A stretch of 6,918 bases of DNA, taken from NCBI GenBank assembly GCA_044359885.1, contig JBIKLI010000244.1, forward strand, positions 1 through 6,918, written 5' to 3'. Shown one piece after another: positions 1 to 5,107 of the stretch. The notes under the pieces were generated by a model. The model did no database searches, was not told where the DNA came from, and saw nothing but the letters and a program-made list of their open reading frames with translations. Source of the DNA: CAIOSQ01 sp044359885 (lineage in GTDB: Bacteria; Pseudomonadota; Alphaproteobacteria; CACIAM-22H2). Made by a program: the position numbers and the translations under genes. How positions within the stretch are numbered: position 1 is the first letter of the stretch; each line of letters opens with the position of its first letter.

Positions 1-50
1 CCATGATGGTCGTCGTGGTGGTCGTGATGGGCGTGGGCGGTGTTGGCCAT
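1..50 (-). CDS. ctaD: Cytochrome c oxidase subunit I, N-terminal fragment (cut by window edge)
   Basis: Only the first 16 codons are in the window. Read on the minus strand they give MANTAHAHHDHHDDHH, with seven histidines and three aspartates. His/Asp-rich cytoplasmic N-termini of this kind are common in alphaproteobacterial aa3 oxidase subunit I. The ATG at 48-50 is preceded by a good ribosome binding site (GAAGGAAG, about 7 bases upstream). The reading frame starts 69 bp downstream of the ctaC stop on the same strand, the usual ctaC-ctaD order, so co-transcription is likely. Subunit I would carry haem a, haem a3 and CuB and the proton channels, but none of that part is visible. The call rests on the short N-terminus plus position; a different His-rich protein is possible but unlikely. 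Confidence 0.8.
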   Translation of the reverse strand, partial: MANTAHAHHDHHDDHH

Positions 51-69
51 CTTTGGTCTTCCTTCAAGC

Positions 70-85
70 GGCCCTGGATCGGGCC
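70..85 (-). repeat. Small hairpin in the ctaC-ctaD spacer
   Basis: GGCCC and GGGCC arms (70-74 and 81-85) flank a 6-base loop. It lies in the 69-bp gap between the ctaC stop and the ctaD start and is not followed by a T-run on either strand, so it is not a classical terminator. It might protect the mRNA or tune ctaD expression, but such short GC stems are common by chance at this composition. Confidence 0.25.
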
Positions 86-119
86 TAGCCGGGGGAACTC
101 TGGCGGATGAACTAGGGCG

Positions 120-953
120 TCACTCGGCGGCGGCGACCTGGACCGGCGGCACCGTGGCGTCGAGCGCGAATTTCTTCTTCGCCTCCTCGACCCACTGGTC
201 GAACTTCGCCTTCGAGACGGCCTCGATGGCGATCGGCATGAAGGCGTGGTCGGTGCCGCAGATCTGGTTGCACTGGCCGTAATAGATGCCTTCCTTCTCG
301 ACCTGGAACCACGTCTCGTTGAGCCGTCCGGGCACCGAGTAGATCTGGACCCCGAGCGACGGAACGAAGAAGGAGTGGAGCACGTCGGCGCCGGCCACCA
401 GCGTCCGGATCGTCGCGCCGACCGGCACCACCAGACGGTTGTCGACCTCCAGAAGGCGCGGCGACCCGCCCGGCCGGCCATCCTTGTCGCGCACCATGCG
501 GCTGTCGATCACGAAGGTCCCATGGTCGGGATACTCATACTGCCAGTACCACTGACGGCCGGTGACCTTGATGGTCATGTCCGGATTCACGGCGCGGTCC
601 TGCTTGTAGAGCAGCCGGAAGCTGGGAATCGCGATCACGACCAGGATCACAATGGGGATCACGGTCCACAGCACTTCGAGGGTGGTGTTGTGGGTGGTGC
701 GCGTCGGGGTCGGATTGCGGGCGGCGCTGAAACGGGTCATCACGTAGAAAAGCAGCCCGAGCACGAACAGCGTGATCACCGTGATGACCGGCAGCATCAA
801 CGCGTTGTGGAACCATGCGATCTCGTGCTTGATCGGCGACGCGCCCTCCTGCAGGCCGAGCCCCCAGGGAACCGGTTGTCCGGTCGCGAAGGCGGCTTGG
901 CAGGGCAGGACCGCCATGAGGCCGAAGGCTGCAGCGCGAGACATCCAACGCAT
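120..953 (-). CDS. ctaC: Cytochrome c oxidase subunit II (CuA subunit), aa3-type
   Basis: A 277-residue subunit II of the respiratory terminal oxidase. It takes electrons from cytochrome c through the binuclear CuA centre and passes them to subunit I. Visible parts: a Sec signal peptide (about residues 1-24), two transmembrane helices (about 52-73 and 93-113), the conserved membrane glutamate E93 (counterpart of the K-channel entrance Glu), the aromatic GRQWYWQYEY segment (132-141) that includes the electron-entry Trp, and a periplasmic cupredoxin domain. The CuA ligands are H193, C228, C232, H236 and M239. The residue between the cysteines, usually Glu, is Gln230 (CNQIC). An open frame extends upstream to 1073, but ATG at 951-953 puts the signal peptide at the N-terminus and matches family length; ATG at 942-944 is an alternative. 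Neither has a strong ribosome binding site. ctaD follows at once. Family assignment is essentially certain. Confidence 0.97.
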   Translation of the reverse strand: MRWMSRAAAFGLMAVLPCQAAFATGQPVPWGLGLQEGASPIKHEIAWFHNALMLPVITVITLFVLGLLFYVMTRFSAARNPTPTRTTHNTTLEVLWTVIPIVILVVIAIPSFRLLYKQDRAVNPDMTIKVTGRQWYWQYEYPDHGTFVIDSRMVRDKDGRPGGSPRLLEVDNRLVVPVGATIRTLVAGADVLHSFFVPSLGVQIYSVPGRLNETWFQVEKEGIYYGQCNQICGTDHAFMPIAIEAVSKAKFDQWVEEAKKKFALDATVPPVQVAAAE

Positions 954-1092
954 GGGTTCTGTCCGTGTTGTCGTTACCCGAAGCGGATGACCGGGCGCGA
1001 TCAGGCGCCATGGCCATCCCGTTCCATCAAGCACCGCCGGCCGCGGGCAGATCCTGACCGCGCCGCACTGCACCCGCGACGAAACGTGCGGG

Positions 1093-1120
1093 AAGCTACA
1101 CCAGCGGCCGCCGGATTCAA
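1093..1120 (-). promoter_or_regulatory. Candidate ctaC promoter
   Basis: On the minus strand, TTGAAT (1115-1120; four of six matches to TTGACA) is followed after 16 bases by TAGCTT (1093-1098; three of six matches to TATAAT). Transcription would begin near 1086 and give a leader of about 130 bases before ctaC. This is a weak match found by eye in the ctaC-tldD spacer. No confident alternative was seen, and the real promoter could lie elsewhere. Confidence 0.2.
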
Positions 1121-1133
1121 CGCCCGATCGTCA

Positions 1134-1153
1134 ACGCGCCGCCGTCGGCGCGT
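1134..1153. repeat. Perfect 8-bp-stem hairpin in ctaC-tldD spacer
   Basis: ACGCGCCG (1134-1141) and CGGCGCGT (1146-1153) are perfect reverse complements separated by CCGT. It is the strongest inverted repeat seen in the spacer. No T-run follows on either strand, so it is not a typical intrinsic terminator. It could be an RNA structure in a leader or a protein-binding palindrome, or simply a chance product of high GC content. Confidence 0.4.
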
Positions 1154-1205
1154 CCGGTGCCGCCGATCCGGCGAGTCTCAGCGCCGCGACCGATTGTCGC
1201 AACCG

Positions 1206-1221
1206 CCCGGCGCATGCCGGG
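1206..1221. repeat. Perfect 6-bp-stem hairpin in ctaC-tldD spacer
   Basis: CCCGGC (1206-1211) and GCCGGG (1216-1221) are perfect reverse complements around GCAT. No T-run follows. The role is unknown; a chance origin is quite possible. Confidence 0.3.
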
Positions 1222-1276
1222 AAATCGCGACCGAGCGAGCGGGCTGCAATTCGGCTCCGCCAATCCTAGGTTATGG

Positions 1277-1293
1277 GGGTGCCCACCGCACCC
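1277..1293 (+). promoter_or_regulatory. Hairpin directly upstream of the tldD ribosome binding site
   Basis: GGGTGC (1277-1282) and GCACCC (1288-1293) form a perfect 6-bp stem with a CCACC loop. The stem ends one base before the AGGAG ribosome binding site of tldD (1294-1298). A weak -10-like TAGGTT lies at 1267-1272, so the hairpin could sit at the very 5' end of the tldD message and affect its stability or ribosome access. Regulation is inferred from position only. Confidence 0.3.
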
Positions 1294-1307
1294 AGGAGCC
1301 GACGCCG

Positions 1308-2741
1308 ATGACCTCCCTCGCCCAGACCGACGCGCTGTTCTTCGATCGTGCCGGCCTCGACCGGGGCGCGCTGCAACGCCAGGTCGACGAGGCGCTGGCG
1401 GGAACGGACGACGGCGAATTGTTCCTCGAATACCGGCAGAGCGAATCGCTGGCCTTCGACGACGGCCGGCTCAAGAGCGCCGCCTTCGACACCAGCCAGG
1501 GCTTCGGCCTGCGTGCCGTCGCCGGCGACAGCGTCGGCTACGCCCATTCGACGGAATTGTCGCCGGCGGCCGTCGCCCGGGCTGCCGCGACGGTCCGTGC
1601 CGTGGCCGCAGGACATGCCGGTACGGTGGCGCTGGCACCGGTCGGCAGGCAGGATCCGCTCTACACCGATGCCAATCCGCTCGGGCTGATGTCCTTCGAC
1701 GACAAGGTCCGCCTGCTGGCCGAAATCGACGCCTATGCGCGGGCCAGGGACAGCCGTGTCCGCCAGGTGATGGCGAGCCTTTCGGGCGAATGGCAGGCGG
1801 TCCAGATCCTGCGAGCCGGCGGACAGCGACTCGCCGACATCCGGCCCCTCGTGCGCATGAACGTGTCGGTCGTGGTCGGCGAAGGGGATCGTCAGGAGAG
1901 CGGCAGTTTCGGCACCGGCGGCCGTTTCGCCTTCGACCGGGTGGTCGCGCCGGAGCGCTGGCGCGCGGCGGTCGACGAGGCGCTGCGACAGGCCCTGGTC
2001 AATCTGCATTCGGTTCCCGCCCCGGCCGGAGAGATGCAGGTGGTGCTGGGGCCGGGATGGCCGGGCATTCTTCTCCACGAGGCCATCGGGCATGGGCTGG
2101 AGGGCGACTTCAACCGCAAGAAGACGTCGGCCTTCGCCGGCCTGATGGGCCAGCGAATCGCCAGCCCGGGCGTCACCGTGGTCGACGACGGCACGATTGC
2201 CGACCGCCGCGGATCGCTGACCATCGACGACGAGGGCACGGCGACGCGCCGCACGGTGCTGATCGAGGATGGCCGGCTTGCCGGCTACATGCAGGACCGC
2301 CAGAACGCGCGCCTGATGGGAATGGCGGCGACCGGCAACGGGCGACGCCAGAGCTTCGCGCACCACCCGATGCCGCGGATGACCAACACCGTGATGCTTC
2401 CGGGGGCCCATTCCCGCGACGAGATCATCGGCCGGGTCAAGCGCGGGCTCTACGCGGTCAATTTCGGCGGCGGCCAGGTCGACATCACCTCGGGGAAATT
2501 CGTCTTCTCGGCCTCCGAAGCCTATCTCATCGAGGACGGGCGCGTCGGTCCGCCGGTGAAGGGCGCCATGCTCATCGGCAACGGGCCTGACGCGCTGACC
2601 CGCGTGGAGATGATCGGCGACGACACCGCACTCGATCCCGGTGTCGGCACCTGCGGCAAGGACGGGCAGGGCGTGCCGGTGGGCGTCGGTCAGCCGACCT
2701 TGCTGATCGACCGGCTGACCGTCGGCGGCACGGGCGCCTGA
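1308..2741 (+). CDS. tldD: TldD-family metalloprotease
   Basis: A 477-residue cytoplasmic protein, close to the usual TldD length of about 480. TldD pairs with TldE (PmbA) as a zinc protease that degrades unfolded peptides and is known from microcin B17 maturation and CcdA turnover. The active-site motif HEAIGH is at 257-262 (HExxxH), followed by GLEGDFNRK. The C-terminal GTCGKDGQGVPVGVGQPTL segment carries C449, the counterpart of the cysteine that serves as third metal ligand in TldD. The N-terminal part (about 25-240) shows the family pattern, including the GFGLRAV segment near 65-71. The ATG at 1308 is chosen because AGGAG lies 9 bases upstream; the same frame stays open far upstream to 246, but that part is antisense to ctaC and not real. 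No tldE is in the window. A tldD gene divergent from the oxidase operon is, to my recollection, a recurring alphaproteobacterial arrangement. Confidence 0.96.
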   Translation: MTSLAQTDALFFDRAGLDRGALQRQVDEALAGTDDGELFLEYRQSESLAFDDGRLKSAAFDTSQGFGLRAVAGDSVGYAHSTELSPAAVARAAATVRAVAAGHAGTVALAPVGRQDPLYTDANPLGLMSFDDKVRLLAEIDAYARARDSRVRQVMASLSGEWQAVQILRAGGQRLADIRPLVRMNVSVVVGEGDRQESGSFGTGGRFAFDRVVAPERWRAAVDEALRQALVNLHSVPAPAGEMQVVLGPGWPGILLHEAIGHGLEGDFNRKKTSAFAGLMGQRIASPGVTVVDDGTIADRRGSLTIDDEGTATRRTVLIEDGRLAGYMQDRQNARLMGMAATGNGRRQSFAHHPMPRMTNTVMLPGAHSRDEIIGRVKRGLYAVNFGGGQVDITSGKFVFSASEAYLIEDGRVGPPVKGAMLIGNGPDALTRVEMIGDDTALDPGVGTCGKDGQGVPVGVGQPTLLIDRLTVGGTGA

Positions 2742-2749
2742 GCGCCGGC

Positions 2750-2866
2750 ATGGACGTCCTCGCGCCGCCGGTGCGGTCGCCGCGGCTGCCGGCGGCAGTG
2801 GACGCGGCAGCGATGCGCGCGCATAGTCGCCCGCGCCGAACGGCGAACCGGACCGTGCACGCATGA
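2750..2866 (+). CDS. Possible 38-residue ORF bridging tldD and uppP
   Basis: Starting 8 bases after the tldD stop, an ATG opens a 38-codon frame (MDVLAPPVRSPRLPAAVDAA and onward) that ends in TGA at 2864-2866, overlapping the uppP ATG as ATGA. The product would be Arg- and Ala-rich with no recognisable domain, signal peptide or membrane segment. By hand count G/C occupies about 84% of third and 66% of second codon positions, a weak coding-like bias. There is no clear ribosome binding site, so translation would depend on coupling from tldD. Its placement suggests a coupling or leader peptide for uppP, whose own ribosome binding site is poor. It may equally be chance, because open frames of this size are common at high GC. 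Confidence 0.2.
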   Translation: MDVLAPPVRSPRLPAAVDAAAMRAHSRPRRTANRTVHA

Positions 2867-3663
2867 GCCTCTCCCGCACCCTCGATGCCGCCTTGATGGG
2901 GGTCGTGGAGGGCTTCACCGAATTCATTCCCGTCTCGTCGACCGGACATCTGATCGTGCTCGGGGCCGCCATCGGCTTCGAGGCGCCGGCGGGAAAGACC
3001 TTCGAGATCGTGATCCAGCTCGGCGCGGTGGCGGCGATATGCTGGCACTACCGCGACCGGATCCTGTCCATGATCCGGTCCCTGGTCGCTGGCGGGCCCG
3101 ACCGCCGCTTCGCGCTGTCGGTGATCGTGGCGCTGATGCCGGCGGTCGCGATCGGCGCGCTGGCCTATCCGCTGGTGCGGGCGCTGCAGACGCCGCTGGT
3201 CGTCGCGATCGCCCTGATCCTTGGCGCCTTCGCGATCCTGTGGATCGAACGTCGCGCGCCGGCCCCGGTCCACCTGGCGGCCGACGCCGTTCCCTTGCGC
3301 ACGGCCTTCCTGATCGGGCTATGCCAGACCGTCGCGATGATCCCCGGCGTCTCGCGCTCCGGGGCGACGATCATGGGCGCCATGCTGCTTGGCGTCGATC
3401 GCCGCGCGGCGACCGAATTCTCCTTCTTCCTCCTGGCTCCGACGATGATCGCCGCGGCCGGCTACTCGCTCTGGAAGAACCGGCGCGATCTGGTCTTCGA
3501 CGACCTGACCTTGATCGCCGTGGGGTTCTTCTTCGCCTTCGTCGCGGCGCTTGCCGTCGTCCGCGGCCTGATCGCCTTCGTGAGTCGCCATGGTTTTGCG
3601 CCATTCGCATGGTATCGGCTGGTCCTGGGCGTGACGATCCTGGCCGTGCTGGCGATCGGCTGA
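2863..3663 (+). CDS. uppP: Undecaprenyl-diphosphate phosphatase (BacA/UppP family)
   Basis: A 266-residue polytopic inner-membrane protein, typical family length. It removes a phosphate from undecaprenyl diphosphate to regenerate the lipid carrier for peptidoglycan and other surface polymers; overexpression in other bacteria gives bacitracin resistance. The first signature is EGFTEFIPVSSTGH (16-29), with E16 and E20 (the ExxxE pair), S26 and H29. The second is PGVSRSGAT (161-169), with the catalytic R165. Hydrophobic helices run through most of the chain, for example about 83-103, 109-128, 183-203, 215-235 and 251-265. The ATG at 2863 gives the family N-terminus. The sequence just upstream lacks a good AGGAG, and a short frame from the tldD side ends in an ATGA overlap with this start. 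Co-transcription with tldD is possible (121-bp gap, no T-tailed terminator). Confidence 0.96.
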   Translation: MSLSRTLDAALMGVVEGFTEFIPVSSTGHLIVLGAAIGFEAPAGKTFEIVIQLGAVAAICWHYRDRILSMIRSLVAGGPDRRFALSVIVALMPAVAIGALAYPLVRALQTPLVVAIALILGAFAILWIERRAPAPVHLAADAVPLRTAFLIGLCQTVAMIPGVSRSGATIMGAMLLGVDRRAATEFSFFLLAPTMIAAAGYSLWKNRRDLVFDDLTLIAVGFFFAFVAALAVVRGLIAFVSRHGFAPFAWYRLVLGVTILAVLAIG

Positions 3664-3701
3664 CCATGGCCCGCGGAATAGATCCGGATCGCCGGTCGTT
3701 G

Positions 3702-3715
3702 CCGGGATGTCCCGG
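3702..3715. repeat. Short hairpin between uppP and slyB
   Basis: CCGGG (3702-3706) and CCCGG (3711-3715) flank ATGT in the 96-bp uppP-slyB gap. The fully palindromic core CCGGGATGTCCCGG could form a stem, but no T-run follows. It could be a weak or Rho-assisted end for uppP transcripts, a protein-binding palindrome, or chance. Confidence 0.25.
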
Positions 3716-3759
3716 ACGGCACCCGGACTGACCTTCAAACCGCTCGTGGAGTGACCGAC

Positions 3760-4263
3760 ATGATCAAGATCTCGACGCGTTCCGGCCCGCTCGCCCTGGC
3801 CATGCTGGCCGCCCTGACGGCCACCGCCTGCGTGCCGGTCCATTCCTCCAACACCTATTCCCGCGCCCAGGCCGGCCAGGAGCAGCGCGTCTCCCGGGGA
3901 ACGATCCTGGCGATGCGCGACGTCAAGGTCGAAGGGACCGATTCCGGCGCAGGAAAGATCGGGGGCGCCGTCATCGGCGGCGCCGCAGGCTCGACACTGG
4001 GCCAGGGCAGCCGCGCCAATGTCGCCGGCGCTGCCGCCGGCGCCGTTCTCGGTGCCGTGATCGGCAGCGTCGCCGAGAGCCGCATGACCGAACGGACAGC
4101 CACCGAGTTCACCGTCCGCGAGGAGAACGGCATGACGATCGCCGTGGTCCAGGCGAACGACGAGAACCTGCGCACCGGCGAAGCGGTGGTCATCCTTCGC
4201 GGCAGCCAGGTCCGGATCGCCCGCGATACCCTGCCGCCCGGGGCGCCTGCGCGCAGCTCGTGA
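3760..4263 (+). CDS. slyB: SlyB-like glycine-zipper outer-membrane lipoprotein
   Basis: A 167-residue predicted lipoprotein. The signal peptide (1-23) ends in TATAC, making C24 the likely lipidated residue. The mature part follows the SlyB plan: a short Ser/Gln-rich linker, the segment RGTILAMRDVKVEG (46-59), a glycine zipper with repeated GxxxG spacing (about 63-102, including GGAVIGGAAG) that likely inserts as a membrane hairpin, and a C-terminal domain (107-160) with EFTVREENGMTIAVVQ and GEAVVILRGSQVRI. SlyB in enterobacteria is a PhoPQ-controlled envelope-stress lipoprotein that stabilises the outer membrane; that regulation cannot be assumed here. The ATG at 3760 is preferred over a GTG at 3751 because GGAG (3748-3751) sits 8 bases upstream and overlaps the GTG. 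The gene converges on the SDR gene with 13 bp between stops. Rickettsial 17-kDa surface antigen relatives share the zipper, but the C-terminal domain favours SlyB. Confidence 0.88.
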   Translation: MIKISTRSGPLALAMLAALTATACVPVHSSNTYSRAQAGQEQRVSRGTILAMRDVKVEGTDSGAGKIGGAVIGGAAGSTLGQGSRANVAGAAAGAVLGAVIGSVAESRMTERTATEFTVREENGMTIAVVQANDENLRTGEAVVILRGSQVRIARDTLPPGAPARSS

Positions 4264-4276
4264 GCCGGCGACGGCG

Positions 4277-5047
4277 TCAGGGCATCAGCAGGCCGCCATT
4301 CACCTCGATCACCTGGCCGGTCACGAAGCCGCTCATCCGGCCCGAGGCGAGGAAGAGATAGGCGCCCACGCAGTCCTCCGGCGGCGCGTTGCGTCCGAGC
4401 GGCGTCGCCGCGGCGAGTTGATCGAGGACCGCACGCGCGGTGTGCCTGTCCTGCAGGTCGGTCTCGATGATCCCCGGCGCCACGGCGTTCACACGGATGC
4501 CGTCGCGGGCCACGTCCTTGGCGAGGCCGCGGGTGAAGGTGCTGACGAATCCCTTGGATCCGGCATAGAGCATCGAACCGCCGCCGCCGCCGTTGCGCGC
4601 CGCCAGGGAGGATGAGTTGACGATCGCGCCGCCGCCGCCCTGGCGCTTCATCGCGATCACCGCCGCCTTCGACGCCAGCACCACGCTGCGGATGTTCAGC
4701 CGGTAGATCGTTTCGAGCACGTCGTCGGGCGTGTCGACCATCGCATGACGACCGACGAGATCGCCGGCGTTGTTGACCAGGATGTCGATCCGCCCGAAAT
4801 GAGCGACGACGTCCTCGACGAGCCGCGCCGGCGCCTCGGCGTCCGCCAGATCGGCCTTGAACAGCGCCGCCTGCGCGCCGGCGGCGGAGATGTCGCGGCC
4901 GACGGCTTCGGCCGCGGCGCGGGCGCTGTGGAAATGGACGCCGACGCGCGCGCCGTGATGCGCGAAACCGCGCGCGACCGCCGCCCCGATGCCGCGGCTG
5001 GCACCCGTCACCAGAACGACCTTGCCAGCGAGATCGCCAAGATCCAT
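4277..5047 (-). CDS. Short-chain dehydrogenase/reductase (classical SDR)
   Basis: A 256-residue classical SDR, a cytoplasmic NAD(P)-dependent oxidoreductase, substrate unknown. Visible motifs: TGASRGIG cofactor loop (14-21), the D66 position in KADLAD, NNAG (92-95), N118, catalytic S147, and YAGSK with Y161 and K165. The C-terminal PGIIETDL and GQVIEVNGG segments are typical of FabG/glucose-dehydrogenase-like SDRs. Annotation pipelines would probably say 3-oxoacyl-ACP reductase or glucose 1-dehydrogenase, but neither is demonstrated. Two glycine runs (137-140 and 153-157), encoded by GCC/CCG-type repeats, lie just before and inside the active-site loop. The ATG at 5045-5047 is chosen because GGGGGAA lies about 5 bases upstream and TGxxxGIG then falls at the usual distance; the longer open frame is antisense to the SIS gene. 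Divergent from the SIS gene, which hints at a carbohydrate substrate. Confidence 0.92.
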   Translation of the reverse strand: MDLGDLAGKVVLVTGASRGIGAAVARGFAHHGARVGVHFHSARAAAEAVGRDISAAGAQAALFKADLADAEAPARLVEDVVAHFGRIDILVNNAGDLVGRHAMVDTPDDVLETIYRLNIRSVVLASKAAVIAMKRQGGGGAIVNSSSLAARNGGGGGSMLYAGSKGFVSTFTRGLAKDVARDGIRVNAVAPGIIETDLQDRHTARAVLDQLAAATPLGRNAPPEDCVGAYLFLASGRMSGFVTGQVIEVNGGLLMP

Positions 5048-5107
5048 GACATTCCCCCGATCGAACCCTCGGCTGGCATTGTCGCAGGGGCCGGAGGACG
5101 GAAGGAA
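5048..5107. promoter_or_regulatory. Shared divergent control region of the SDR and SIS genes
   Basis: This 60-bp gap must contain, or partly contain, promoters and ribosome binding sites for both genes. On the minus strand GGGGGAA precedes the SDR ATG. On the plus strand GGAGG (5093-5097) and AAGGAA (5102-5107) precede the SIS GTG. An imperfect inverted repeat, CCTCGGC (5067-5073) against GCCGGAGG (5090-5097) with one bulged G, would bury the GGAGG if transcribed. No convincing -35/-10 pair was found, so promoters may extend into the neighbouring coding sequences. Confidence 0.45.

Larger units (their letters stand above)
954..1307. other. Divergent ctaC-tldD intergenic region
   Basis: This 354-bp spacer separates two divergently transcribed genes and must hold, or adjoin, promoters for both the oxidase operon and tldD. 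Open frames cross it, but they are continuations of antisense or upstream-extended frames and do not resemble a protein I recognise. It contains three perfect inverted repeats (1134-1153, 1206-1221 and 1277-1293) and a weak minus-strand promoter candidate. No tRNA, riboswitch or T-tailed terminator was recognised. Confidence 0.6.

Noticed and set aside
40..282. Plus-strand 80-residue open frame at the left end
   Set aside because: It is antisense to ctaD and ctaC and spans their intergenic gap; no domain or ribosome binding site supports it.
954..1073. 40-residue N-terminal extension of CtaC
   Set aside because: It would place the signal peptide internally and has no family resemblance; ATG at 951-953 fits better.
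246..1307. Upstream extension of the tldD frame, making an 831-residue protein
   Set aside because: The extra part is mostly antisense to ctaC and is low-complexity, charged sequence typical of a shadow frame. ATG at 1308 has a good AGGAG and gives the usual TldD length.
2786..2798. CTGCC/GGCAG hairpin after tldD as a terminator
   Set aside because: The stem is only 5 bp with a 3-base loop and no T-run, so there is no support for an intrinsic terminator.
1266..2972. 568-residue minus-strand open frame across tldD
   Set aside because: It lies antisense to a clearly real metalloprotease gene and its translation shows no recognisable domain. Such frames arise from high GC content.
3751..3759. 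GTG start for slyB three codons upstream
   Set aside because: This GTG overlaps the GGAG that serves the ATG at 3760 and has no better ribosome binding site of its own.
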